A DNA stretch of 64,000 bases from Sarcocystis neurona (lineage: Eukaryota; Apicomplexa; Conoidasida; Eucoccidiorida; Sarcocystidae): contig KL647288.1 in the NCBI GenBank assembly GCA_000727475.1, forward strand, positions 5,043,122 to 5,107,121. The letters are read 5' to 3'. Below are positions 22,666 to 32,550 of the stretch, piece after piece (the first letter of the stretch is position 1; each line of letters begins with the position of its first letter). The notes under the pieces were generated by a model. The model was not told the DNA's origin and did no database searches. It was given only the letters and a program-made list of their open reading frames with translations. The position numbers were made by a program, and so were the translations under genes.

Positions 22666-23707
22666 CGTGTGCAATTGGAGACAGAGCAGGGCAGAGCACA
22701 CGAAGGCGGGGCGCAAATGTTGAAGAAGAACGACGTGGCCGCGACCATGTGAACTCGTGGGGAAGAACAGCAAAAATCAGAGCGAACAGGCGCACGCGTG
22801 CATCGCGAGGCAGAACAGACTCTCCGTGTGAACAACACTGCAGGAGGTGAGGCCTCTGCGGAGCGCCCTGAAGGCACCGCTGCACAGGAGAAAAAAATGT
22901 GTGCCGAGGTGACGCCAGCGCTCGAAGTGCGCAAACGCATGCGCTGACTTCAAGAAAAAAGACAGTGGGGCAGAGGGAAGCCCTGCCAGGTGTCGTAGTC
23001 GATGCTTCGCTGGCTTCGAGAAGCAAAAACGTGGGGTAGAGACAAGCCGTGCGACCGCCGACGCTGCTCTTGAGAAGAGCCGCACGCAGGAGGCCCTACT
23101 TCGAGAAGGCCCGACGGCAGCGGGTGAACAGCAGGCGCCCGGGGTCAGGAAAGGAGGGGTAGGGGTCCGAGAGACGAAACTGCGTGCGCAGAAGACGCGA
23201 CAAAAACAGGCGTGCAGGGAAAGGCGATGCGGGCGAACAGGGCGGGAACGAGCCAGGCAGGGCTACCCGCTGAAGCTGCTGCAGGAGGAGGGAAGACGCT
23301 GCAGCGAACGATCTGCGCCAGACCGCAGGAGATGTATGCAGGAGGATAGCAACACCAACGGGGAGGCCAGGCCTGCTGCAAGAAAAACGAAGCGACTCCT
23401 GTGTGCCCGCGTGCAACTGAGGAATGTGGCTAGCTGCGTGCGTCTGCGTCCCATCTGTGCGCGCAGATATGTTGAAGGCTGGACAGGCGCTGTTGCACCT
23501 GTGCACTTTTTGCCTGCAACGTTTTACTCTTGCGGAACTCGGTTCACGCCCAGATACGCACAGCTACATCTGCGTGTGTAAAGCAGATAAGTAATATATA
23601 TTACGTATAGTAGACAGAATATACATCGGAGATATATAGGAATGTATGCCTATTCGTGCCCGTGTGTGTACCGCCGCCTGACTGCGGACAAACAACTATA
23701 TATCGAT
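22666..23707. other. Repeat-poor spacer between convergent genes
   Basis: Short frames on both strands, none convincing. From 23,580 the sequence becomes TA/GTATAT-rich. It lies between the 3' side of the plus-strand methyltransferase-like gene and the 3' side of the next minus-strand gene. Confidence 0.4.
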
Positions 23708-23830
23708 TCAGGCATATGTATATACATGTGTAAGTATGTAAGTACCTAAGTGTATATAATGTGTATGTCTGGTATATATATTATCCTTCGTATATATAAA
23801 ATACATATTACATAGTGTGTGTTTCTTTGT
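23580..23830. repeat. TA/GTATAT-rich microsatellite region
   Basis: Interspersed TATATA, GTATAT and ATACAT words over about 250 bases. Confidence 0.7.
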
Positions 23831-24613
23831 CTCAATACGTGACGACCACTCACTGCAAGGAAGTGACTTCTCTGCACACGCGTATATTTGCCATACTTGC
23901 ACATCTCGTCTTCGTGTTGCATGCAGCACACGGGCGCTAAGAAGAATTTCCGAATTTTTGCAGGCGTGTCTGAGGCGTTGCTGCTGCGCCTGAAAGAGAC
24001 AGAAAGAGAGAGTGCGTCCGCGCTCACTCTGCGCCAAACCGCTTTGTCTGAGATGCTGGTGCTGGCGCTTGTGTCTCACTGCTCCACGAGCGGCGGACAG
24101 AGGCGACGCAGTGCCACCGCCTCGTGACATCGCTGCTGGCGGGGTTCCTGCAGGACTGCTGCTACTGCCGTTCTGCGCGTCCGCGCTGTGCTGCTGTGTT
24201 GCGTTGCTGCCGGTGCTGCCGCTGCGCGGCCCAGCTTCCGTGTCCCCGATGCGGCGCCCTGCTCTGCAGCGGTGGAGGTGCTCCTGCTGCTGCGGCTGCT
24301 GCGAAACTACTGCAGCTGCTCGTTGCAGGAAGGTTGCGACAGGGAGAGCCGCTGCTACTGCTGCTGCTCTTCCCGTGCTAGCACGCGCAGAACGTTGTGC
24401 ATTCTCTTCAATCGAGAGGTCCAGCGACACGGGCGAGGAAGTCGCGTGTCCTGAAGATGTAGTGGCGTCATTTCTGGTGGCCCACCACGCGTAGCTTACT
24501 GAGCGTATACAGAAAACATCTTTGGGTCCTTCTATGCATGCGCTGTTTTTGCATGAACGTGTTTTTGTCTTACCGACCCTCCGGGGTGTCCTGTTGTCTG
24601 AGGAGTGCGACAA
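23708..24613 (-). CDS. Candidate exon of an unrecognised minus-strand gene
   Basis: The minus frame is open for 301 codons from a TTG, so the true 5' boundary is probably an acceptor. The best part is 24,480-24,000: SSPVSLDLSIEENAQRSARA, then an Ala-rich helix-like stretch and a short Gln run. Repeats on this strand are CAG-sense. The last 60 codons read TA-rich sequence and are probably not coding, so the exon likely ends near 23,900. Function unknown. Confidence 0.32.
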   Translation of the reverse strand: MSHSSDNRTPRRVGKTKTRSCKNSACIEGPKDVFCIRSVSYAWWATRNDATTSSGHATSSPVSLDLSIEENAQRSARASTGRAAAVAAALPVATFLQRAAAVVSQQPQQQEHLHRCRAGRRIGDTEAGPRSGSTGSNATQQHSADAQNGSSSSPAGTPPAAMSRGGGTASPLSAARGAVRHKRQHQHLRQSGLAQSERGRTLSFCLFQAQQQRLRHACKNSEILLSARVLHATRRRDVQVWQIYACAEKSLPCSEWSSRIETKKHTLCNMYFIYTKDNIYTRHTHYIHLGTYILTHVYTYA

Positions 24614-25699
24614 GACTCGTTTTCTTCTGGCACTGTCCGTGCCTGCTCACTACATGTGGAGGGGGCACGCAGCGCGCGCGGACGAGTAGAAAAAGGTGTT
24701 TGCAAGCAAATACGGGGGCGTCTGCATGCCGGCGGTTATTGCGTCTGCACGCAGAAAGAATGTGGCGCCAGCGTATGCGAGAGCCAGGCCTAAGTACACA
24801 ACATAGACAGAGCGGGTGCACGCGCTTGTCGGAGGGCGATGCGGCTGCACGCGGACAGGAACGTAAGAGGTTCTGCGACTGGGTCTGCAGGCAGCGGAGA
24901 AGCTGCGCAGCGGACGTGTGTGTGCACTGCCCGTGAGGGGCTGAACGTTTTCGCAGGTGGCGAAGGGAGCGTCTGCTTGAGCGGCTGTCATGCCGCGTCA
25001 ATATACACATCTGCGCACGTCAGGGAGCTACACGGAATGTGTGTATGTGGGTGTGCAACCTTGAGGCACGGAGTGCATGCCTGCAGGCGATGCACCCCGG
25101 GGAGTACGAAGGTCGGCGTTGTTGTTGCGACGGGAAAAGGCGTCGTATTCGTGCGTCGTTAGAAAGTGTCAAAGTGTATGTGAGAAAGATGCCTGCGTGA
25201 AGAGATGGATAAACCTGCAGGCGAGCACAACTGTCTTCCTTAATACATCAGAAGGCTGTACGGCAGTGCAGGAGGAGAATAACACGGACCTGCGGCGGAT
25301 GGGGGAGTGTGCGAGCAACAGAGACGTGTCCTTCACATACGTAGAGAAAAAGTTGGTCTGCCTGCTTGGGAGCGATGCGTCTGCTGCACACGCAGAAAGA
25401 AGTGCCGTCTATGCCGTCACGGATATATTGAGAGGATACGTACATACTTTGATTCGTTGTTGTTTACAGTCGTGTAAAGGGTGTGCGCGGTCCGTTGTCA
25501 AAGGCGATGGTGCAGAAGCAACAGGTGCTGTCAAACGGCAGGCAGAGGGCGGCGCAGACACAAGCCGCCGCGGAGCTGCTGCCTCCAGCAAGACGAGCTT
25601 GTCGCTGAGCCTCGAGAAGGAGACACGTGCAAAAAGATGAGGGCGACTAGCTCAAGACAGTTGAAATTTGGGAGAGATACGGCCTTGTCAGTGAAGTGG

Positions 25700-28320
25700 C
25701 GGATGATAATGCAGGGATAGCACATGGGAAGGAGATACGTGTGCGGTCCTAGTGACTTTCGTAGCTTATGTAATCGTGCGTGTACGTAAATAGGTCGTAT
25801 AAACGTGTGTAGATATCTAACTGCGTATACGGTGTTTTTCTGTGGTACTACTTCTAATCAGTAGATTGTCTCCCTGCGTGCGCCGCAGCCGTTTCAGGTC
25901 TCGCACTAGATACGCAGATTTGCCGCACGCCTACACTCTAGACTGCCCTTAAGGATCGTGCTGGGCATTTCTGGCTCGACGTCTACGAGTACGACGTGGG
26001 CTGTACGCTACGACTACACATCTACACGTGTGTACGTTTGCAGCCGTATATGTGGCAAACAAGGCAAAGCGACTGCGACGCTTCGTTCGTGCGCCAGCGT
26101 GCGCCTCGTTCTGTAGAGAGCAGCGATTTGGCTGCTGCGGGGTAGGACGTGTAGTAGCTGCCTTTCAGGTGGTACTTTTCGGGACACGCCGATACGCATA
26201 ACCATACATACGCGGGTTACAATATTCCTGTACCCAGGTATTTATTGCTGTAGAATTCTGTGTGTATACGCACGTGACACAGACGTGTCCGTGCGGGAAG
26301 GTCTCCGTCAATTGAAGCCCTCTATGTGCAAGTATTTCCGGGGCTCGTGTAAGACTAAGTGCAGCGGAGTCCACGTTTGTGTAGGCATGCTGGCTTCCGG
26401 TGGGAGCCTTGATACGACTCGACTGGCTGTGACGGTCCCGGCTTGCGTCGTAGCTTTGTAGCAGTCTCGAGTCACGGTTAATAGACGCGACCCGTCTACA
26501 AACTATAAATATGTGCATTTGTCTTCGTACACTATGGGAAGAAAGTATAATTGCAACCCCTTTGTCATTATGGGTATCTGCGTTTGTTCGAGGGCCGTGG
26601 ACAGCTTGGTGGCCTACGTGCGGGTGTACCTCTGTGTTTCCACATAGGGTTATGCCCGTTTATTATTGCAATGAAAGTCACCACTAAAAAACTGCGCGTG
26701 AAACAGCGTCGCTGCTGCACGGGAATGCCACAATATGTAATAGGCAAGTTTGTCCAGCCTGTGGGATAGCTGCCTGCTGGACGGTGACTTTGTAGCCAAA
26801 CAAGTGGATCAATTCGGTCCTTGTTTTAAGGACCGCAACTAACGGGATGACACGTTGGTTTCTCTGATTTTGCGTCGACCGAGGCTGCTCCGACCATGGT
26901 CGTGTTACACCAAGAGGGAGCACCTTGTTGGTCTCGTTGACGTACTTTAGGTGTACTCGCGTCTAGATTCTCTGCGTATTTGTATATGCAAACCTCCTGC
27001 TTATAGCATGCACGAAGCCTCCCGTCTTAACAGATCGAGGAAGGACAGCAATGAAACAAATCTCTTGGTTTGCCCTCTGGAGGTGAAACTCACGTATGTA
27101 GGAGACGGAGGAAGGACGCCAAATTTCTTGCTTTGCCCTCTAAAGGAAGCTCAGGGCGCCTTCCCAGGGATTCTGGTATTCAACTAGAGTAGAGATAGAA
27201 TTTAGGGAAAAGGCGTCTAGCTACAGTGGACGCGCAAATCTCGATGCGGAAGTTCACGTTTTATTCAGGAGCACTTTCTGCATAATAAACGCGCGTCGCG
27301 TAGTCCGTGACAGTGTCGCTGAAAGGAGGCGTAGCCATTTCAAGGATAATGACATCCACGTGTATATCTGTACATAGCTCTAAACGTGAGAGCGATGTGG
27401 GACACTCTGAAGGAGATACAAATTTAACAAGGATACCAGTTCATGAAAGGCATATGTACATATAAGGTGCAAGCAGGTAAGCAGATATAGCGAGTACAGT
27501 TTTGCGCGCCAACTCTTGTCTGTATACGCAGATGTAAATATATTATGTCTTCGGTAGCTAGAAGTACACTCGCAGCGAGAGTACAGATATTACGAAGTCT
27601 TAAGGGCGATACCAGAGCATAACAGGCGGGCACCAGCCGGTGCAGCACTCGTGGGGTGGGCGCCTTGGACGAGATCTTATCAACTCGTAGTTTTTCTATC
27701 CTGTATATGTTAGAGGCAGTTTTGCCTGCGTTGTCTCAAGCTCAAACAGGTGTCAAATGCACATGTGACGGCATATAGGTCTGTACGTGGCTATGCGCCT
27801 CCGGAGTGCAAGAGCTCCCACTCTCGAGCGCATATGAAGGAACTCTAGTCACACTGACGTAGGACTGTCTTCCCCCTCCAGAGGCTTCTGAATTTACATT
27901 CGCAGCTAGCACAACAACCACCACAGATGTGCACCTTTTTACATCTCCCCACCTACCTATCTACGTACCTACCTACCTTTCTCTCTACTCGTTCTTCTGT
28001 TCATACGTCGATGCCTGTCACTCTGCATTCTACATTGCACAGTGCCTATCTCTCTTTCTATACGTGAGTAGGTAGGCCTAGCTACGCACGTCCGTCTACA
28101 CGGCTACCGAGGTGTCTGAACTCGGTCTGTACGTGTACTAGAGAGATACGGTTGTGCACACGTGTTGAGATATCGGGGACCAGCGTGGCACTCAAGAGGG
28201 CGGCGCATGTCCGGAGGGAAGAACGGCGCAAGAAAACTGGTTCTTCGTAACGCCGTTTCACGCTGCACTATGCAAAAGAGTAATACGATATATTTTCTAC
28301 GTATACAGTTGTATTCGGGG
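25700..28320. other. Repeat-poor stretch without a supported gene
   Basis: No trinucleotide arrays, and only frames below 120 codons on either strand. AC/GTAC-type words and a short CCTACCTA repeat (27,945-27,985) are visible. It may be a long intron of the minus-strand gene (fragments lie on both sides) or intergenic DNA. Confidence 0.4.
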
Positions 28321-28323
28321 ATA

Positions 28324-28662
28324 CTACGGGCCAGCTGCGGGCTCAAATGCCGGTAGATTTGGGTGTCTTCTGCTTGTCGCTGCATCTCGTGCTCCTGCGG
28401 CTGTTGCTTTGTTCCGCGGTGTTAAAGCTTCAGTCTTCCCCTGTCCCTGCGTGCTGCTTCTTGCACACGAGTCTGTGCTGCTCTGCCTTAACGCTTCTCT
28501 TCTTCCTGTTCTCCTGCTACACCCTCTCGCCTGTAGTACTGCTGCTGCTGCTGCTGTTGCGCGGCGCGAATGGCAGAGCGCCACTTCCCCCTGACTGCCG
28601 CTCTCTCTCAGCCGAATGCCCAACTGCCGGAGTTGTTGCTCAGGTCCTGGTGGTACCTGCAT
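28324..28662 (-). CDS. Candidate exon or small CDS, minus strand, unknown protein
   Basis: A minus-strand ATG at 28662 opens a 112-codon frame ending in TAG: QVPPGPEQQLRQLGIRLRES, then an Ala run and a basic Ser/Arg-rich tail ending in FEPAAGP. Codons end mainly in G or C, and repeats are CAG-sense on this strand. The plus frame (28347-28835) is also open but is Leu/Cys-rich, as expected of a shadow. It could be an exon of the same gene as the fragments at 23.7-31.3 kb. Confidence 0.3.
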   Translation of the reverse strand: MQVPPGPEQQLRQLGIRLRESGSQGEVALCHSRRATAAAAAVLQARGCSRRTGRREALRQSSTDSCARSSTQGQGKTEALTPRNKATAAGARDAATSRRHPNLPAFEPAAGP

Positions 28663-29783
28663 CTGCGTTCACAGCTGTAGATGCCGCTAGGCGGTGGGGA
28701 CAACTAACTCATGCTACTGATGCTGTTGCAGTCGATAGCAGTAGTGCCGGTGCTCCTGCTGCCTGTCTACGCGGGTTGTTGAGTGTGTTGATGAAGCTAG
28801 ACTCGCCAGCAGAACATAGTTGTGGGGAACTGTAGGCGTTCGGGCTCCCGCTGCTTCTGAGCACCGTAGCTACACAGTGCGCGGGGCACCAACCGTTAGA
28901 AGCTCCGTATGCTGCGGAGCTGTCGTGAGCAATAGCGATAAGAGCAGCAGGAGCTGCAGCAGGAGACGTAGCAGCTGCAGCAGGAGCAACAGTAGCTGCA
29001 GCAGGAGTGACACGAGCAGCAGCAGTAGAAACAGCAACAGCACTAGCACGAGCAGTACAAACAGCTGCAGTAACGGTCTACTCAGGTAGCGCAGGAGGCG
29101 CCGCATTATCGATAGGGCGACGGCAAGTGAACATGTACCGAGTGTGTGCGTGTATGTCTACCACACACAGGAAAATGTCTCCGTAGATGGGAACCTTGAA
29201 GAAGGAGGTTTCTTGGTAGTTTCCCACTTTTGCAGCTGTTCTACTACGCGTCCACCCCGTCCGTCTGGTCTTGCTGCTGGTTATGTGCAACTCAGCTTTT
29301 ATATACCCCGGAACTTGTCGCGGCAGCGGCGTCCGCCGTGCTCCCCACCCTACGCACACGAGACCGGTGCTGACAGTAGCAGCAGCAGCAGTTCCGGCTG
29401 CAGCAGACGGAGCGGTTATATTTCCACCTGCGCCGCAATTGCAGCAGATGAGTGTATGCCCACACAGCACCGCCTAATAAACACATATTTCTGCAGACGC
29501 TTCAAGCTGCAGCGGAAGAAGCCCTACGCAGAGCAAGGACTAACAGCAGCAGGACGCGACCAAGACCCGTGGACAGCAGCAGCATACCACGCAGCAGCAG
29601 CAGCAGCAGCTCCGGGGCGTCATCGCCAGTTCAAAAAGGCTGGAGCAGCTGTGGCGCATGCAGGAGCACAGCACCACCGCATGCACTCTCTCTCATTAGC
29701 TACATGAGCAGCCGCACCTCAAGAAGAGGAGAGACAGTTACAAAAGTGAGAAGCAAAAGCGATTCTGCAGTCCAGCCGTATAG

Positions 29784-30563
29784 TCATAGCAGGAGGAACT
29801 GCAATTCATCCAGGCCGGTGAGTAGGAACTGGACGGGACGGACAGGGACGGTGACTGTCGACGCCCAGCGGAGTGTGCGGCGCGGCGCGCCTCTAGGCAG
29901 CAACACCTGCAGCAGCCCAGCAGTCCACGGCTCTCTCGTGCTGGGCCTTTGCCTCGGCTCTGTGTCTTTTCCGCTGCAGTACTTGATCTTCTGCGAGCAA
30001 ATGCTGTCAGGAAAGAATGCCCGATCTGCGTGTGTGTGTGTGAGACAGCTGTTGTTGTAGCCTATTCCCGAGCCGTGCTGCAGCTGTTGCTGCGGGGTGA
30101 CCTTGCTGACGGCGGCCCCCTGCCTGTTTGCTTCCCTGGCTTGCCCGCTTTTCTGCCGCTGCTCACGCCTACGCCGCCGTGCTGTTGCTAGTGAACTGCT
30201 GCGGGAGCAGCTCCTGCCGTTGCTGCAGTTTTCTCTGCAGGGAATCTTCGTTCGTTGCTGTTGCTTTGACTGCTGCTGCGTTTCCTCAGATTTAGCCGAC
30301 GAACTCCACTCTCGGTGCTGCCTCTGCTGCTGCTTCTGGATCCTCTGCTGCTGTGGCTCTGCGGGTGTTGCGCTGCTACTTCTGCTCTGCCCCTGCTGCT
30401 CTGCTGCGGCGACTGCATGTGTGTGTACGTGAGCGTCTCTCTCTATCGGATCCGGGACAAAGAGCGGTCTCGTCTCGTCAGGCGCGCTGTGTTGTTGAGT
30501 ACCACCAGCAGCGGACACGCTACAGCGACGGGCAGTTCCGCCGAACGTGCTTTTTCTTTCCAC
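29784..30563 (-). CDS. Candidate exon, Gln/Ser-rich, minus strand, unknown protein
   Basis: A 259-codon minus frame, with a GTG start and therefore probably entered by splicing. It reads ERKSTFGGTARRCSVSAAGG, then DETRPLFVPDPIERDAHVHT, a Gln/Ser-rich region and a basic stretch. The complementary plus frames read Cys/Leu runs typical of shadows. Its neighbours on the same strand (31,267 and 28,662) are probably part of the same gene. No domain is recognised. Confidence 0.35.
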   Translation of the reverse strand: MERKSTFGGTARRCSVSAAGGTQQHSAPDETRPLFVPDPIERDAHVHTHAVAAAEQQGQSRSSSATPAEPQQQRIQKQQQRQHREWSSSAKSEETQQQSKQQQRTKIPCRENCSNGRSCSRSSSLATARRRRREQRQKSGQAREANRQGAAVSKVTPQQQLQHGSGIGYNNSCLTHTHADRAFFPDSICSQKIKYCSGKDTEPRQRPSTREPWTAGLLQVLLPRGAPRRTLRWASTVTVPVRPVQFLLTGLDELQFLLL

Positions 30564-30680
30564 GGCTTTTTTGCAGGGTGTTCCTTCTGTGAGTCACTGT
30601 GTGCGGCTCCGCCTCTCCTTTTCGTTTTGGCTTCCTCTTCCTTTATCACCTACTCATTATTTCTTGTGTGGTAATTATCT

Positions 30681-30956
30681 TCACAAATCTACCGCGTCCA
30701 CTTGGTCCCGCAGGCACGCTGCTGCTGCTCCCCCTCCTGCTGCTGCCGCTACCGCTGCGCGGCTTCTACCGCTGCTGCTCCTCCCGCTCCAGCTCCTCCC
30801 GCTCCTGCTGCTGCCGGCACCGCTCAAATCACGGCAGCCGCCTCCGGCGGGAGCAACAGCGGCTGCGATCAGTAGCAGCACCTCGTCCCCAATGAAAAAA
30901 TCCACGTGCAGCCCAGCAGGAGCGGCGGACTCTGTCCGAACACGAAGCAGCAGCAA
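30681..30956 (-). CDS. Candidate exon, minus strand, Gly/Ser/Ala-rich
   Basis: The frame reads LLLRVRTESAAPAGLHVDFF, then IGDEVLLLIAAAVAPAGGG and Ser/Gly repeats. It sits between two other minus-strand fragments. An overlapping minus frame (31020-30829) is equally open, so frame and ends are uncertain. Confidence 0.2.
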   Translation of the reverse strand: MLLLRVRTESAAPAGLHVDFFIGDEVLLLIAAAVAPAGGGCRDLSGAGSSRSGRSWSGRSSSGRSRAAVAAAAGGGAAAACLRDQVDAVDL

Positions 30957-31006
30957 CGACTCTGCAGCAGCTGCTGCTGCAGGGCAACACTCTACTTTGA
31001 TTTGTT

Positions 31007-31267
31007 TTAATCGGCCTCAAGAGCTGCGTCGGGGTCTCTCGCGCAGCGACGAGTAACAGGAGGACCGGGAGGAGGACGCTGCAGCCCAGCAGCAGACACG
31101 CGTCCGACAGCAGGAACAGCAGTTCCGACAGAGTGTGGTGGTGGGGGACTCTGCCTAGCAGCGAACATCTCTTCTCTCTGCTTGCCTCGCCAACGCCTCT
31201 GCTTCTCTTCTTCTTGCTTCCGAGGTCGAGACCTGCCCGCAGACGGTCGAGAGAAAAACTGCCGCAC
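31007..31267 (-). CDS. Candidate 5' exon, basic then Pro/Gly-rich, minus strand
   Basis: The minus frame starts with GTG at 31267, so the exon boundary is unknown. It reads RQFFSRPSAGRSRPRKQEEE, a Lys/Arg/Glu helix, then PPPPHSVGTAVPAVGRVSAA and ends in DPDAALEAD before TAA. The composition is non-repetitive and codon-like. It is the most upstream fragment found of the minus-strand gene and lies head to head with the PFK-like gene, about 1.3 kb away. Confidence 0.35.
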   Translation of the reverse strand: MRQFFSRPSAGRSRPRKQEEEKQRRWRGKQREEMFAARQSPPPPHSVGTAVPAVGRVSAAGLQRPPPGPPVTRRCARDPDAALEAD

Positions 31268-32550
31268 TTTGAACTCTAACAGTCAATCTTGGCGTACACT
31301 AATGTATACATGTATGCGTGCCTCGCGCATGTCTACCAAGCATATATGTGCATCCATATATAAACATATGTATATCTCTCTCTTCACATATGTGTATGTA
31401 TACACATACATGTGCATATATTTCTCGCTTCCCACATATGTACATATACGTTTCTCTCTGTCTCTAACTCGCCTTCGGAGTCTTTTTGTCTCCGTCTGTA
31501 TATGTGCGCTTCTTGAAACGTATCGACGCCTGTCGCGGTGGCGCATGCGTATTTACTGGGGGTTCTCTGGTCTTCGTCCACACCTCTTGGCACCACGTAT
31601 CTCCCTTGCTTCCTTGACCCAGGCGTCCCGAAGGGGCCTTTTTATTCACGTTGATGCATGCGTTGCTGCATGCACGCACGCCCCTCTGCCCTACTCGAAT
31701 TTACTTCCACATACAACGCGCGTCTCTGCATCTTCTTGCGCCCGATGCAAGAAGCAGCGTTTCGCAGCCGACAAGAACACGTCCTGTGCGCCGCCTGCAC
31801 CTGCTTCATGACGGAGCGGGGACCCACCACCAGGAATCGCGTCGCGCCTCGTGCTGCTGCAGCCATGCCTCTGCCCCGCGCTGCCTGAGAGAGCTGTCGC
31901 TGCAGTCCTCGTGTCACATCTGTCTCTCTATGATAGTCAACACACGGCGGAGCAGCCCCTCCTACGTTGTCTGTATCTGCACATACATATATATATATAT
32001 ATGTGCATATTCATATATATATACATACGCGTGCATGCATATGTATGCGTACATGGATAGGAATGCATCGTGGTGTGTTGACGGACAAAGACAGGCGCGT
32101 GTGACTCCCGTGGGTAGCTCGTCAAGACACTGCCCAACAGCAGAGCAGCACAGAAATCCAGCACGTCCATCCTTCTTAAATCCCTACACCCACCTATTTC
32201 CCTGTATATATATACACATGTGTATGTACACATATACATACATACATGTATGGATATGTGAAAATTGACGTCCTGCATCTGGTGGGCAGAAAGAGAGACG
32301 AGGAACGTCCGTGTGCTGCGTCGAACAAGATCCACACATATATGTTTGTACGTGGGTGTTCTTCTTGTATAGGTGTGTGTCTATCTATATGTGATTTCCT
32401 ATCTCTTTCACCCTTTATGTATCCATCTACGTACATATTCATCTACGTGTGTAGAAGCCTGTATACATATGTAGGTTGAAGGAGAGACGCAGGCGACTAC
32501 GCATTTGCTGGAGGGAGGATGAAGGAGCAGACGTCTTGCAGGTTTGTTGC
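31268..32550. other. Divergent intergenic region with TA/GTATAT microsatellites
   Basis: Lies between the minus-strand gene and the PFK-like gene and is the expected place for both promoters. Runs of TATATA and CATATGTA occur at 31,290-31,460, 31,975-32,050 and 32,200-32,260. No specific promoter motif can be named. Confidence 0.4.

Noticed and set aside
25077..25640. Plus-strand ATG frame of 187 codons in repeat-poor DNA
   Set aside because: Complete and non-repetitive, but no domain, neighbour or splice support; a frame this long can occur by chance at this base composition.
27195..27215. TTTAGGG word resembling a telomere repeat
   Set aside because: A single copy only; no telomere-like array is present in the window.
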